Shown piece after piece: positions 8,317-16,726 of a stretch of DNA of 29,246 bases. The notes under the pieces were generated by a model that ran no database searches, had not been told where the DNA came from, and saw nothing but the letters and a program-made list of their open reading frames with translations. Within the stretch, counting starts at the first letter, position 1, and every line of letters starts with the position of its first letter. The position numbers and the translations under genes are program-made. The stretch is from an uncultured Prevotella sp. (GTDB taxonomy: Bacteria > Bacteroidota > Bacteroidia > Bacteroidales > Bacteroidaceae), in contig CAJJWN010000037.1 of assembly GCA_905196835.1 (NCBI GenBank), forward strand, positions 1 through 29,246. Direction: 5' to 3'.

Positions 8317-8470
8317 ATGATTTTCCGACAAAAACCTTTATAGTATTCCGTTTTTAATAAAAATTGAACTTAGAATTACATTCATGCCAACGCATACTAA
8401 AAATACGGGCGAAATACCAAAAGACGTTAAAAAAGCGCATTGCCAAAACCATAACACAACGGAACACAAT

Positions 8471-8575
8471 GCCATATACGGCAAACAACAAACTTAAAGA
8501 CGGTCTTTGGCAAGCTAAAAGACCACCTTTCGCATCATGAAAGACGGCCTTTTATAAACTGTTGGATATCAAAGC
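8471..8575 (+). repeat. 22-base-period palindromic repeat element, copy C
   Basis: Box cores fall at 8479, 8501, 8523 and 8545, each 22 bases apart (ACGGCA, AAAGACGGTCTTT, AAAGACCACCTTT, AAAGACGGCCTTT). One period further, at about 8563-8573, is the near-palindrome TTGGATATCAA. It lies in the 405-base gap between the araC-type promoter and the tilS 3' end. The rest of that gap (about 8229-8470) holds the promoter region and otherwise AT-rich sequence with no gene that I can support. Confidence 0.75.
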
Positions 8576-8633
8576 ATTACACATACCCGCAAAACATGCC
8601 TGCACATAACGCCGAACGTTAAAGAGAGACCCG

Positions 8634-9986
8634 TCAAGACATGATACATGTGATTTTCAACACGGTATCTGTCGTGTCGGTTATACGGTACCTTTCATCC
8701 GGCCTTTGATTGACAAGCCAAACTATCCTACCATGCGCATCTGCAACAACCAGCTGACGTTGCTTGTCAAAAAGATTAAATTTCCTGTCCGTCAGATAAT
8801 CGCTTACAAGTTTCGAGCCCTTCATACCGAATGGAACAAAACGGTCGCCGACCTCAACCGTCCTGACCGTCAACGGAAACTTCACGACGGAAGCATCGGC
8901 AAAACAAAAGCATTTGTCAGCAGAAACCTTAAAACCAGAATCTCGCTCAACACGCTCAAACCGTAATTTCATGCTGTCATCATACACATAAACACCGCAT
9001 TCGGGCACCAACATCGGCCTGCGTCCGCTTTCGGCCAAAGGCTCCACAACAATACAATCACGGTCAATAAGCAGCCTATGCGTAGATGAAACAAAAACAC
9101 GTCCGGAGCCGGTGCTTACCGACGCATATATTTGCTCTATCTGTGATGGGACGAAAGAATAGCCTTTCAACAACCTGAAAAGCACATACTCCGGTGCAGG
9201 TCCTGTCATAAGCCTGTCCGTATGAATCACAACAACCCCTTTGGCTTTCTCCTCTACCAATACGGAAGCCACGCTGCCAACCACATCGTCCAAAGCATCG
9301 GCAACATCGGCAACACGCGATGCCGTCTTGGCGATGCTGTCACTGACCGACGGATTGATTTCTTTCATCAATGGAAGTATGTCAAGACGTATCTTGTTCC
9401 TTACCACATCGTCAACAAGATTGGTGCTGTCTGTCACAAAGTCCTGCCCCGCTTCAGCCAATACAGTCTCTATTTCATTCCTTGTAACACAAAGCAAGGG
9501 ACGCACAATGCCGCCGTTCTTTGGCTTTATCCCGGTAAGCCCGTGTATGCCCGTGCCCCTTATAAGGTTAAGCAGCACCGTTTCCACGGAATCATCCTGA
9601 TGGTGTGCTACGCATACAGCCGACGCTCCGATGTCTTCGGCCAGCTGCTTGAAGTAAGCATAACGCAAATGGCGCGCGGCCATCTCTATGCTAATCTTGC
9701 GTAACTTGGCAAAACCTTCCGTATCGAAATGTGTCACATGAAGTCCAATTCCGTTTCTCTCGCAGAAACGGCGGCAAAACATCTCGTCGCGGTCTGACTC
9801 GTCGCCACGCAGATGAAAGTTACAATGAGCGGCCACAACATCAAAGCCAAGCTCACGCAACGCCAACGACAACGCCACGCTGTCAGCCCCTCCAGACAGT
9901 GCGACAAGGTATTTTCCATTACATTCCATCAATTTATGGGATGCAATGAACTTCGATACTTTCTGTAAAAAATGCTTATTCAACAT
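8634..9986 (-). CDS. tilS: tRNA(Ile)-lysidine synthetase
   Basis: Modifies C34 of the CAU-anticodon tRNA-Ile to lysidine using ATP, so that it reads AUA. The start at 9986 (MLNKHFLQKV) is chosen because the frame upstream of it runs into the methyltransferase gene and has no family resemblance; this gives 450 residues, normal for long TilS. The PP-loop SGGADS is at 31-36 and the catalytic HHQDD at 128-132. The C-terminal substrate-binding TilS_C domain covers roughly the last 80 residues (GDRFVPFGMKGSKLVSDYL). It overlaps the end of the RlmI-like gene by 11 bases, so it is translated from the same message. Essential in most bacteria. Confidence 0.95.
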   Translation of the reverse strand: MLNKHFLQKVSKFIASHKLMECNGKYLVALSGGADSVALSLALRELGFDVVAAHCNFHLRGDESDRDEMFCRRFCERNGIGLHVTHFDTEGFAKLRKISIEMAARHLRYAYFKQLAEDIGASAVCVAHHQDDSVETVLLNLIRGTGIHGLTGIKPKNGGIVRPLLCVTRNEIETVLAEAGQDFVTDSTNLVDDVVRNKIRLDILPLMKEINPSVSDSIAKTASRVADVADALDDVVGSVASVLVEEKAKGVVVIHTDRLMTGPAPEYVLFRLLKGYSFVPSQIEQIYASVSTGSGRVFVSSTHRLLIDRDCIVVEPLAESGRRPMLVPECGVYVYDDSMKLRFERVERDSGFKVSADKCFCFADASVVKFPLTVRTVEVGDRFVPFGMKGSKLVSDYLTDRKFNLFDKQRQLVVADAHGRIVWLVNQRPDERYRITDTTDTVLKITCIMS

Positions 9987-11157
9987 ACAGCACCAAGCCT
10001 TTGAGGTATTCACCCTCCGGATGATATATGTTGATTGGATGGTCGGCAGGCTGATGGAGCTGATGCAATATACGGACATTGCGCTTCGCCAAAGCTGCGG
10101 CGGTAAATACCGCATTGCGGAAATTGTCCTTCGTCACAACCTGGCTGCAACTGAAAGTAAACAATATTCCACCGCTTTTGATACGCTCCAAAGCCTTGAC
10201 ATTAAGCCTGGTATAGCCCTTCAACGCATTATGCAATGCCGCTCTATGCTTTGCAAAGGCAGGAGGGTCAAGTATGATAAGGTCATATTTTCCATCGGCA
10301 GAATCGAGGAACTTGAACGCATCCTCACAAAACGCCTCATGGCGGCTGTCTCCGGGGAAATTCAACTCGACATTGGCATTTGTCAATTCTATGGCTTTCG
10401 CGCTGCTGTCAACCGAATGCACGAGCTTGGCATTGCCGCGCATGGCGTAAAAAGAAAAACCTCCCGTATAGCAAAACATGTTCAACACCGTCTTGTCCTT
10501 TGCATAACGCTCAAGCAAAAGACGGTTTTCACGTTGGTCTACAAAGAAGCCCGTCTTCTGTCCTTTCAGCCAGTCTACATGAAACTTCAGACCGTTTTCA
10601 ACGGCAACGTTGTCATCACAACCTCCGTAAATAAAGCCGTTTTCCTGTCCTAAACCGGCCTTGTAAGGCAATGTTGTCTCGCTTTTATAGTAAACGTGCT
10701 TTATCCTGTCACCCATTACATCAACAAGCGCACGCGCAATCTCATTCCGGCACACGTGCATACCTACGCTATGGGCCTGCATCACGGCTGTCTTGCCATA
10801 ACAGTCAACGACCAGCCCTGGCAGATTATCGCCCTCGCCGTGCACAAGACGGTACGTATTGTTGTCCGGATTATCTGCTATGCCTATATTTTGGCGCATG
10901 GTTAAAGCCGAGGATAAACGCTTGCGCCAAAAGCTCACGTCTATATCAACATCTTCAAAAGAAAGCACACGCACCGCAATGCTTCCAATCTGAAAATGGC
11001 CTACGGCTATAAACTCACCGCCTGCCGTGATGACACGCACTGTCTCTCCTTCTTCTATATTCTCATCCAGATGGCTTATCGCACCCGAAAACACCCATGG
11101 GTGAAAACGTTTCAGACTATCTTCTTTGCCCTTTTTCAGATATATGTTCTTGTACAT
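9976..11157 (-). CDS. RlmI-like class I SAM-dependent rRNA methyltransferase
   Basis: 393 residues with an N-terminal PUA domain (about 1-75; LKKGKEDSLKRFHPWVFSGAI), an EEHEA-like middle region, and a C-terminal Rossmann methyltransferase. SAM motif I is VLNMFCYTGGFS (224-235), DPPAFAK is at 297-303 and the putative catalytic cysteine is C337 in TFSCSQ. These match the RlmI (YccW) family, which makes m5C1962 in 23S rRNA; the exact position modified here is inferred. It starts four bases after the exonuclease stop and overlaps tilS by 11 bases, making a compact RNA-processing and modification unit. Confidence 0.9.
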   Translation of the reverse strand: MYKNIYLKKGKEDSLKRFHPWVFSGAISHLDENIEEGETVRVITAGGEFIAVGHFQIGSIAVRVLSFEDVDIDVSFWRKRLSSALTMRQNIGIADNPDNNTYRLVHGEGDNLPGLVVDCYGKTAVMQAHSVGMHVCRNEIARALVDVMGDRIKHVYYKSETTLPYKAGLGQENGFIYGGCDDNVAVENGLKFHVDWLKGQKTGFFVDQRENRLLLERYAKDKTVLNMFCYTGGFSFYAMRGNAKLVHSVDSSAKAIELTNANVELNFPGDSRHEAFCEDAFKFLDSADGKYDLIILDPPAFAKHRAALHNALKGYTRLNVKALERIKSGGILFTFSCSQVVTKDNFRNAVFTAAALAKRNVRILHQLHQPADHPINIYHPEGEYLKGLVLYVE

Positions 11158-11161
11158 GTCG

Positions 11162-11803
11162 TCAATTCTTTTGTTCGTCTATCTTTATAAGTTGGTAATC
11201 ACCTGTTTTTTCAAGGCGGCACAGTTCCTCGTAAATGTTTATGCAAGCCCATGCGTCTGTGGCTGCATACAGCTTTTGGCTGTCGCTAAGCACGTCAGAT
11301 TCCCAGTTACTCAAACGCACAGACTTGCTTATTTTCTGATGAAAGAAGTTTGCATAAAGCTTCTGCAAGCTTAAATCTTCTACGCCAAGTTCACCAACAT
11401 GCTTCTGCAAGTCAATGAACTTGCCCGGGGTAAAATCGGCACGCTTATGCAATGAGTTCATGTCATCATGCAAAGATAGCCCTACCTTGGTTACATTCAC
11501 ATCTTCAAGCAAACGTATTATCGCCGGAGTCATCCCTGTTAGGTTCAAACGGAAAAGGAAACAAGTGTCATGTGTTGACACTTGCAATAATGCAACCTCA
11601 TGCGAACGTCCCTTCTTAAACGAAGGTTTCGTCTCCGTATCCACGCCAAGAATATCTTGAGAAAGCAAATACCCGACCGCCTTTTCGGCTTCTGCCGCAG
11701 TGTTAATTACTATTATCCTACCGTCAAAAACGGCTCTTGGCAGCTCTTGGATATTATGTTTGTCAAATTTGCTATATATAACTTTTCCCATAAATAAAAA
11801 CAA
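11162..11803 (-). CDS. 3'-5' exonuclease domain protein (RNase D-like, DEDDy)
   Basis: A single-domain DEDDy nuclease of 213 residues. Exo I is VDTET (D55, E57), Exo II includes LHDDMNSL (around 112-118), and Exo III is YAATD (Y179, D183). No HRDC domain follows, unlike full-length RNase D. The frame's first ATG (11803) is followed by a second at 11791 (MGKVIYSKF), which may be the true start. It heads the transcript with the RlmI-like gene and tilS, so a role in tRNA or rRNA 3' trimming fits the context, but DNA as substrate is not excluded. Confidence 0.87.
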   Translation of the reverse strand: MFLFMGKVIYSKFDKHNIQELPRAVFDGRIIVINTAAEAEKAVGYLLSQDILGVDTETKPSFKKGRSHEVALLQVSTHDTCFLFRLNLTGMTPAIIRLLEDVNVTKVGLSLHDDMNSLHKRADFTPGKFIDLQKHVGELGVEDLSLQKLYANFFHQKISKSVRLSNWESDVLSDSQKLYAATDAWACINIYEELCRLEKTGDYQLIKIDEQKN

Positions 11804-11835
11804 AACGAAGCCGACAAGACTTCACAAATGGTGTG

Positions 11836-11843
11836 CAAAAATA
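11836..11843 (-). promoter_or_regulatory. Candidate -7 box for the exonuclease-rlmI-tilS unit
   Basis: Minus-strand TATTTTTG, a TAnnTTTG match 32 bases before the exonuclease start at 11803, in the divergent gap to ftsK. No clear -33 box. Confidence 0.35.
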
Positions 11844-11861
11844 TAAAAAAAAGGCGACTTC

Positions 11862-11894
11862 TATGTTACTTCTGACTTTTTTCGATTACTTTTG
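11862..11894 (+). promoter_or_regulatory. Candidate ftsK promoter
   Basis: TACTTTTG at 11887-11894 matches the TAnnTTTG -7 box. TATG at 11862-11865, 21 bases upstream, matches three of four bases of the TTTG -33 box. The ftsK start follows 23 bases after the -7 box. Confidence 0.5.
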
Positions 11895-11917
11895 CAAATA
11901 AAACTTCGAATAAGCCA

Positions 11918-14338
11918 ATGGGTAAGAAAAAAAATATGCGTTCCGATAAATCATTCAGTGAAGTTATCGGAATTAAAGCCATACTCCAAAACGACATACT
12001 GAACTTCATCCTCGGCATAGTATTAATCCTGCTAGCCATTTATACGATAATAGCATTCATTTCGTTTTTCTCTACCGGACAATACGACCAAAGCATAATA
12101 TTAGACCATAGTCCTCAAGAGATACTCAACAAAAACAGGGAATTCAAAAACAGTTGCGGCTCTTTTGGCGCATTTGTTTCATACTTTTTCATATCAAGAT
12201 GTTTCGGGCTTTCCGCCTTCATAATACCCATATTCATGGGTTTGGCAGGATTGAGACTTGTCAATGCATATAAAATAAACCTTTTAAAATGGTTTATATG
12301 CCTGATGATTGCCATGATATGGTTTTCTGTCATGGCAGCCAAAATACTGACCCCAATTATGGGCAGCAACATATATAACCCGGGTGGAGACCATGGTTTA
12401 TATTGTAGCCAATGGCTTGAAAACATTGTTGGTGTATATGGGCTGATGGCCATATTGCTGCTTACGGCGATAATATTCCTTACATATTTAAGTAAAGAGA
12501 CCATAAACGTGGTGCGCAACATGTTAAATCCTATTGGTACGCTTACAAGGAAAGTAAAATTCGGATTTACAAATGTGTTAGACAAGCCACAACAAGACGG
12601 TAACACAATACAAACACTTGAAGACCCTACTACATTTGACGACCCCGAGCCGCAAACTGTTGTTTTCACAGAAAATGAAAGCAAGAAAGATGTTACGGAA
12701 GAAATCAAAACCGTAGAAAACAGCCCAAACGAGCCTCAACAGGAAATGATAATAAATCAAACCGACAACGAGACAAAAGCTGATTCAAAAGATGTATCAG
12801 GTCCCAAAGACTTGTCTGTACCCATTGACCCACGCGAACCGTGGACTAAATATAAATATCCTACACTCGACCTGCTGCAAAAATATGAAAACGACGGCAA
12901 GCCTTATATTGACATGAAAGAGCAAACCGCAAACAAAAACCGTATTGTGGAAGTGCTCAACAACTTCGGAGTGCAAATAAAAACAATAATGGCTACCGTC
13001 GGGCCAACCATAACGTTATATGAGATAACACCTGCGGAAGGCATAAGAATATCAAAAATCAAAAACCTTGAGGACGACATCGCCCTAAGCCTTGCTGCAC
13101 TTGGCATACGAATAATCGCGCCAATACCCGGCAAAGGAACGATTGGTATTGAGGTGCCTAATAAAAAACAGAATATTGTCTCGATGGAAAGCATACTCAA
13201 TTCAAAACGCTTCCAGGAGACAACGATGGATTTGCCAATAGCAATAGGAAAAACCATAACCAATGAAATATTTATGGTTGACTTGGCTAAATTGCCACAC
13301 TTATTGGTTGCCGGTGCTACCGGCCAAGGTAAGTCTGTCGGCCTGAATGCCATCATTACATCACTGCTTTACAAAAAACATCCCAACGAACTGAAACTTG
13401 TACTGATTGACCCAAAGAAAGTCGAGTTCAGCGTATATGCCCCGATTGCGCAACATTTCATGGCAAAAGTGCCAGACGACAACGAAGAACCAATCATCAC
13501 TGATGTCACAAAAGTTATTCGGACGCTGAACAGCTTGTGCAAACTGATGGATTCAAGATATGACATGCTGAAACTTGCCGGAGCAAGGAATATCAAGGAA
13601 TATAATAAAAAATACATAAACCATCAGCTTAAACTGACTGACGGCCACGAATACATGCCTTATGTTGTCGTAGTAATCGACGAATTCGGCGACCTTATAA
13701 TGACAGCCGGCAAGGAAATAGAACTGCCAATAGCGCGTATAGCCCAACTGGCGCGCGCCGTTGGAATACACATGGTAATAGCCACGCAAAGGCCGACGAC
13801 ATCAATCATTACCGGTAACATCAAGGCCAACTTCCCTGGCCGAATGGCATTCAGGGTCAGTGCAATGATTGACTCAAGGACAATCCTCGACCGTCCTGGT
13901 GCGAACCAGCTGATAGGCCGCGGCGACCTGCTGTTCCTCAACGGCAACGAACCTGTCAGAGTGCAGTGTGCATTTATAGACACTTCTGAAATAGAGAGGA
14001 TAAACCAATATATTGCAGAACAGCCCGGACCGCTTGAACCGATGGAGCTACCCGAACCTGCATCAGACGAAGGAGGTGATATTGGTGGCGGCAACCTTGA
14101 AGTCCACAATATAGACCCATTGTTTGAAGAGGCAGCCAGAGCCATCGTGCTTAGCCAACAAGGTTCAACCAGCATGATACAACGCCGCTTCTCAATCGGC
14201 TACAACAGGGCTGGCAGACTGATGGACCAACTGGAAAAGGCAGGCATTGTAGGAGCCGCCCAAGGCAGCAAACCACGTGAAGTGTTGATACAGGACGAAA
14301 ACAGTCTTGAAACTTTACTTTCACAACTAAAACGATAA
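11918..14338 (+). CDS. ftsK: FtsK/SpoIIIE-type DNA translocase
   Basis: Membrane-anchored ATPase that pumps chromosome termini through the closing septum. The 806 residues show four N-terminal membrane segments (roughly 30-52, 75-105, 120-143, 165-188), a short acidic/Gln-rich linker (about 220-300), the FtsK alpha/beta motor with Walker A GATGQGKS (466-473) and Walker B VVVIDE (D588, E589), and a C-terminal winged-helix gamma domain (about 735-800) of the type that reads KOPS-like polar DNA motifs. The linker is much shorter than in E. coli FtsK, as in many Bacteroidetes. The LolA-like and DUF5687 genes follow at short spacing on the same strand. Confidence 0.96.
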   Translation: MGKKKNMRSDKSFSEVIGIKAILQNDILNFILGIVLILLAIYTIIAFISFFSTGQYDQSIILDHSPQEILNKNREFKNSCGSFGAFVSYFFISRCFGLSAFIIPIFMGLAGLRLVNAYKINLLKWFICLMIAMIWFSVMAAKILTPIMGSNIYNPGGDHGLYCSQWLENIVGVYGLMAILLLTAIIFLTYLSKETINVVRNMLNPIGTLTRKVKFGFTNVLDKPQQDGNTIQTLEDPTTFDDPEPQTVVFTENESKKDVTEEIKTVENSPNEPQQEMIINQTDNETKADSKDVSGPKDLSVPIDPREPWTKYKYPTLDLLQKYENDGKPYIDMKEQTANKNRIVEVLNNFGVQIKTIMATVGPTITLYEITPAEGIRISKIKNLEDDIALSLAALGIRIIAPIPGKGTIGIEVPNKKQNIVSMESILNSKRFQETTMDLPIAIGKTITNEIFMVDLAKLPHLLVAGATGQGKSVGLNAIITSLLYKKHPNELKLVLIDPKKVEFSVYAPIAQHFMAKVPDDNEEPIITDVTKVIRTLNSLCKLMDSRYDMLKLAGARNIKEYNKKYINHQLKLTDGHEYMPYVVVVIDEFGDLIMTAGKEIELPIARIAQLARAVGIHMVIATQRPTTSIITGNIKANFPGRMAFRVSAMIDSRTILDRPGANQLIGRGDLLFLNGNEPVRVQCAFIDTSEIERINQYIAEQPGPLEPMELPEPASDEGGDIGGGNLEVHNIDPLFEEAARAIVLSQQGSTSMIQRRFSIGYNRAGRLMDQLEKAGIVGAAQGSKPREVLIQDENSLETLLSQLKR

Positions 14339-14374
14339 CATTTAAAACAAAAAGCAAAATATAATATAACGAAT

Positions 14375-14980
14375 ATGAAAAAATTATCACTGATATTGCT
14401 TTTCTTTATAATAACGGTTGTTGGCATTAATGCCCAGAATGCCGCGCAAGCCCGCAAGATACTTGACAAGACGGCATCAATCATCGGCAACAAAAACGGC
14501 GCAAGCGCTAATTTTAGCGCAAGCGGGAAATACGGCAACTCATCAGGGACAATTGCAATCAAAGGCAACAAATTCAACGCGCACACCCAGCAAGCAATAG
14601 TATGGTTTGACGGAAAGACGCAATGGACGTACATGAAAAGCAGCCAAGAGGTAAACATCAGCACGCCTACCGAAGCACAGCAACAGTCAATGAACCCGTA
14701 CAAATTCATAAACATATATAAAAACGGCTTCAAACTGGGCATGAAAAACGTTTCGGGCGGATGGCAGATACATCTTTACGCCACTAACCAAAAGCGCACC
14801 ATCAAGGAAATGTACATAACAATAGGACGCAACTACCTGCCGCAAACCATAAAGATGCGCCAAAACAACGGGTGGACGACAATAAAAGTATCTAATTTCA
14901 AAGCAAAGAAATTGTCTGACGCGACATTCCGCTTCAACTCCAAAGACTTCCCCAACGCAGAAGTTATTGACCTAAGATAA
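14375..14980 (+). CDS. LolA-like periplasmic lipoprotein carrier
   Basis: 201 residues with a clear signal peptide (MKKLSLILLFFIITVVGINA) and a beta-rich mature part of the LolA/LolB fold: an opening ARKILDKTASII helix, then strands (ANFSASGKYG, GTIAIKGNKF, AIVWFDGKTQWTY) and the MYITIGRNYLPQTIKM strand pair. LolA ferries lipoproteins from the inner to the outer membrane. It starts 36 bases after ftsK. Sequence alone does not show whether it is the principal LolA of the cell or a paralogue, so I leave the symbol blank. Confidence 0.8.
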   Translation: MKKLSLILLFFIITVVGINAQNAAQARKILDKTASIIGNKNGASANFSASGKYGNSSGTIAIKGNKFNAHTQQAIVWFDGKTQWTYMKSSQEVNISTPTEAQQQSMNPYKFINIYKNGFKLGMKNVSGGWQIHLYATNQKRTIKEMYITIGRNYLPQTIKMRQNNGWTTIKVSNFKAKKLSDATFRFNSKDFPNAEVIDLR

Positions 14981-14989
14981 ATTTGGATA

Positions 14990-15016
14990 TACGGTCACAT
15001 AACCGTAAAACACAAT
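14990..15016 (+). repeat. Small hairpin plus solitary copy of the pyrF-upstream repeat unit
   Basis: TACGGT (14990-14995) and ACCGTA (15002-15007) form a 6-bp stem. The 19 bases at 14998-15016 match 18 of 19 bases at 27908-27926, the end of the minisatellite that abuts the pyrF start codon. Here it sits ten bases before the DUF5687 start codon. Confidence 0.5.
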
Positions 15017-15025
15017 AGCTACAAC

Positions 15026-16525
15026 ATGAACAAGCTGCAATTGTTCCGCACTTTGCGCCGCCACATCAAGCTGGCCGAAAAGCGCAGCGTGGCATATGAG
15101 CAAAACAGGACGGCCAAGGTGCTGTTATACATAGGTGGCGCATTTGTCATACTCTACCTTGTTTTCATCGCAATCATGCTGGCTCTTTTGGCCAACACAT
15201 CAAGTTCGACGACGCCATACGAATTCATTTTCGGCCTGATACCGTTTTTCCTTGCCGTAGATTTCGGTTTCAGGTTCATCAGCCAACAGACCCCGGTACA
15301 ACTTATAAAGCCATACTCGCTGCTGCCTATACCTAAATATACATGCGTCGAGATGTTTGTCCTGTCGAGCATCGCCACGCCCAACAACCTTGTATGGACT
15401 GCGGTCACGATACCGTACGTGCTGATGACAACACTCTTCAGCGACGGCCTGGCCGCGTCATTGGGCATAATCATATCTTTTCAAGTTATGGTGACGGTCA
15501 ACAGTCAATGGTACATGCTTGTAAGGACGCTCATCAACCAAAGCCTGAAATGGTGGATATTGCCAATCATTGTATATGCCGCCATATTCTCACCAATTTA
15601 TATTGACGACTTTGAGGCATTGTTCGATATATATTCCGCGCTTGGCAGAGGCTTCACATTCTGGAATCCATTGTATTACCTGCCGCTGCTACTATTGCTC
15701 TGGGCGTTCGTAGAGGTGAACAAACGGCTGCAATACCATTTCACATATATCGAAAACGCCAATGTCGGCGATGCAAAGATGAAAAGCGTGACGGAGTTCC
15801 GTATGTTCGACAAGTACGGACAGACAGGAGAATACATCAAGCTTGAAATAAAAAGCCTGATACGCAACAAGAACATGCGCAAGTCGTTTATCTTCAGCAC
15901 TATCTTTGCAGTATTCCTCAGCCTTGTCGTTTCATTTACAGACCTTTACCAAGACGATTATTCCAAAATATTCTGGGTTGCTTATGTCTTCCTGATTTAC
16001 GGTGCGAACACGCTCATAAAGATAATGTGTGCTGAGGGCAATTATATTGACTGCCTTGCCATACACAAGGAGAACATCATGCAACTGCTAAAAGCCAAGT
16101 ATTACTTTTACAGCTCGATGCTAGTGCTGCCCATGCTGCTGATGCTGCCAACCGTGTTTACTGGCAAACACAGCTTGTTGGCATTGTTGTCGATGATGTG
16201 CTTCACGGCCGGCCCTGTGTATTGCCTTTTCATGCAAATGGCCGTATATAACAGGCAGACAATGCCGCTAAACACAAAATTCATAAGCAAGGGCAACATG
16301 GAAAACAACTATTTCCAGGTGGTAGCACTCATCGTGGCAATGTTCCTGCCCGTAGTCGTCATTTCCATACTTAGAACTTCTTTTACCGAAAACATAGCAT
16401 ATCTTACTCTGCTGATTGCCGGCATAGCATTCATGGTTACCCACAATCTATGGATAGCCAACATCTACAAACGCTTTATGAAACGTAGATACATCAACAC
16501 CGAGAGCTTTAGGGCGACAAGGTAA
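15026..16525 (+). CDS. DUF5687-type multi-pass membrane protein (ABC permease-like)
   Basis: A 499-residue polytopic inner-membrane protein with about ten to twelve hydrophobic segments (first ones near 33-57, 68-85, 110-132, 137-157; last near 430-478) and a basic cytoplasmic N-terminus (RTLRRHIKLAEKRS). The sequence resembles the Bacteroidetes DUF5687 family, thought to be ABC-2-like export permeases. Such genes usually have an adjacent ATP-binding subunit; none is present here, and the next gene is on the opposite strand beyond a repeat element. The substrate is unknown. It lies 45 bases after the LolA-like gene and probably shares its transcript. Confidence 0.75.
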   Translation: MNKLQLFRTLRRHIKLAEKRSVAYEQNRTAKVLLYIGGAFVILYLVFIAIMLALLANTSSSTTPYEFIFGLIPFFLAVDFGFRFISQQTPVQLIKPYSLLPIPKYTCVEMFVLSSIATPNNLVWTAVTIPYVLMTTLFSDGLAASLGIIISFQVMVTVNSQWYMLVRTLINQSLKWWILPIIVYAAIFSPIYIDDFEALFDIYSALGRGFTFWNPLYYLPLLLLLWAFVEVNKRLQYHFTYIENANVGDAKMKSVTEFRMFDKYGQTGEYIKLEIKSLIRNKNMRKSFIFSTIFAVFLSLVVSFTDLYQDDYSKIFWVAYVFLIYGANTLIKIMCAEGNYIDCLAIHKENIMQLLKAKYYFYSSMLVLPMLLMLPTVFTGKHSLLALLSMMCFTAGPVYCLFMQMAVYNRQTMPLNTKFISKGNMENNYFQVVALIVAMFLPVVVISILRTSFTENIAYLTLLIAGIAFMVTHNLWIANIYKRFMKRRYINTESFRATR

Positions 16526-16573
16526 ACAAAGCGGAATAAAACCTAAACAAAAATCCGTACGCATACGAACGGT

Positions 16574-16691
16574 CAATCGGCATTTTCCAATTGGCGGCAT
16601 TTCAGCTTGCAAAAGACGGCATTTTACACTATGAAAGGCGGCATTTCACAACTTGAAATGCCGCCTTTCATAAATCATTGGAAATCAAACT
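16574..16691 (+). repeat. 22-base-period palindromic repeat element, copy B; likely bidirectional terminator
   Basis: Cores at 16595, 16617, 16639 and 16661 are exactly 22 bases apart; a further CGG at 16578 is 17 bases before the first. The third and fourth boxes make a perfect 18-bp stem, 16630-16647 with 16655-16672, with a 7-base loop. TTGGAAATCAAA follows one period later (16679-16690). It lies between the convergent DUF5687 and GH127 genes, so it can terminate both transcripts. Confidence 0.8.
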
Positions 16692-16726
16692 GATTGCAAG
16701 CCTGCCGTCTGTGGCTTCGCAAACCG

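Noticed and set aside
8471..8575. CRISPR array interpretation of the 22-base-period repeats
   Set aside because: The constant part is only about 13 bases, the gaps about nine, there are just four boxes per site, and no cas genes are present.
9987..10115. 43-codon N-terminal extension of the tilS frame
   Set aside because: It overlaps the RlmI-like gene, has no TilS similarity, and the family N-terminus begins at the ATG at 9986.
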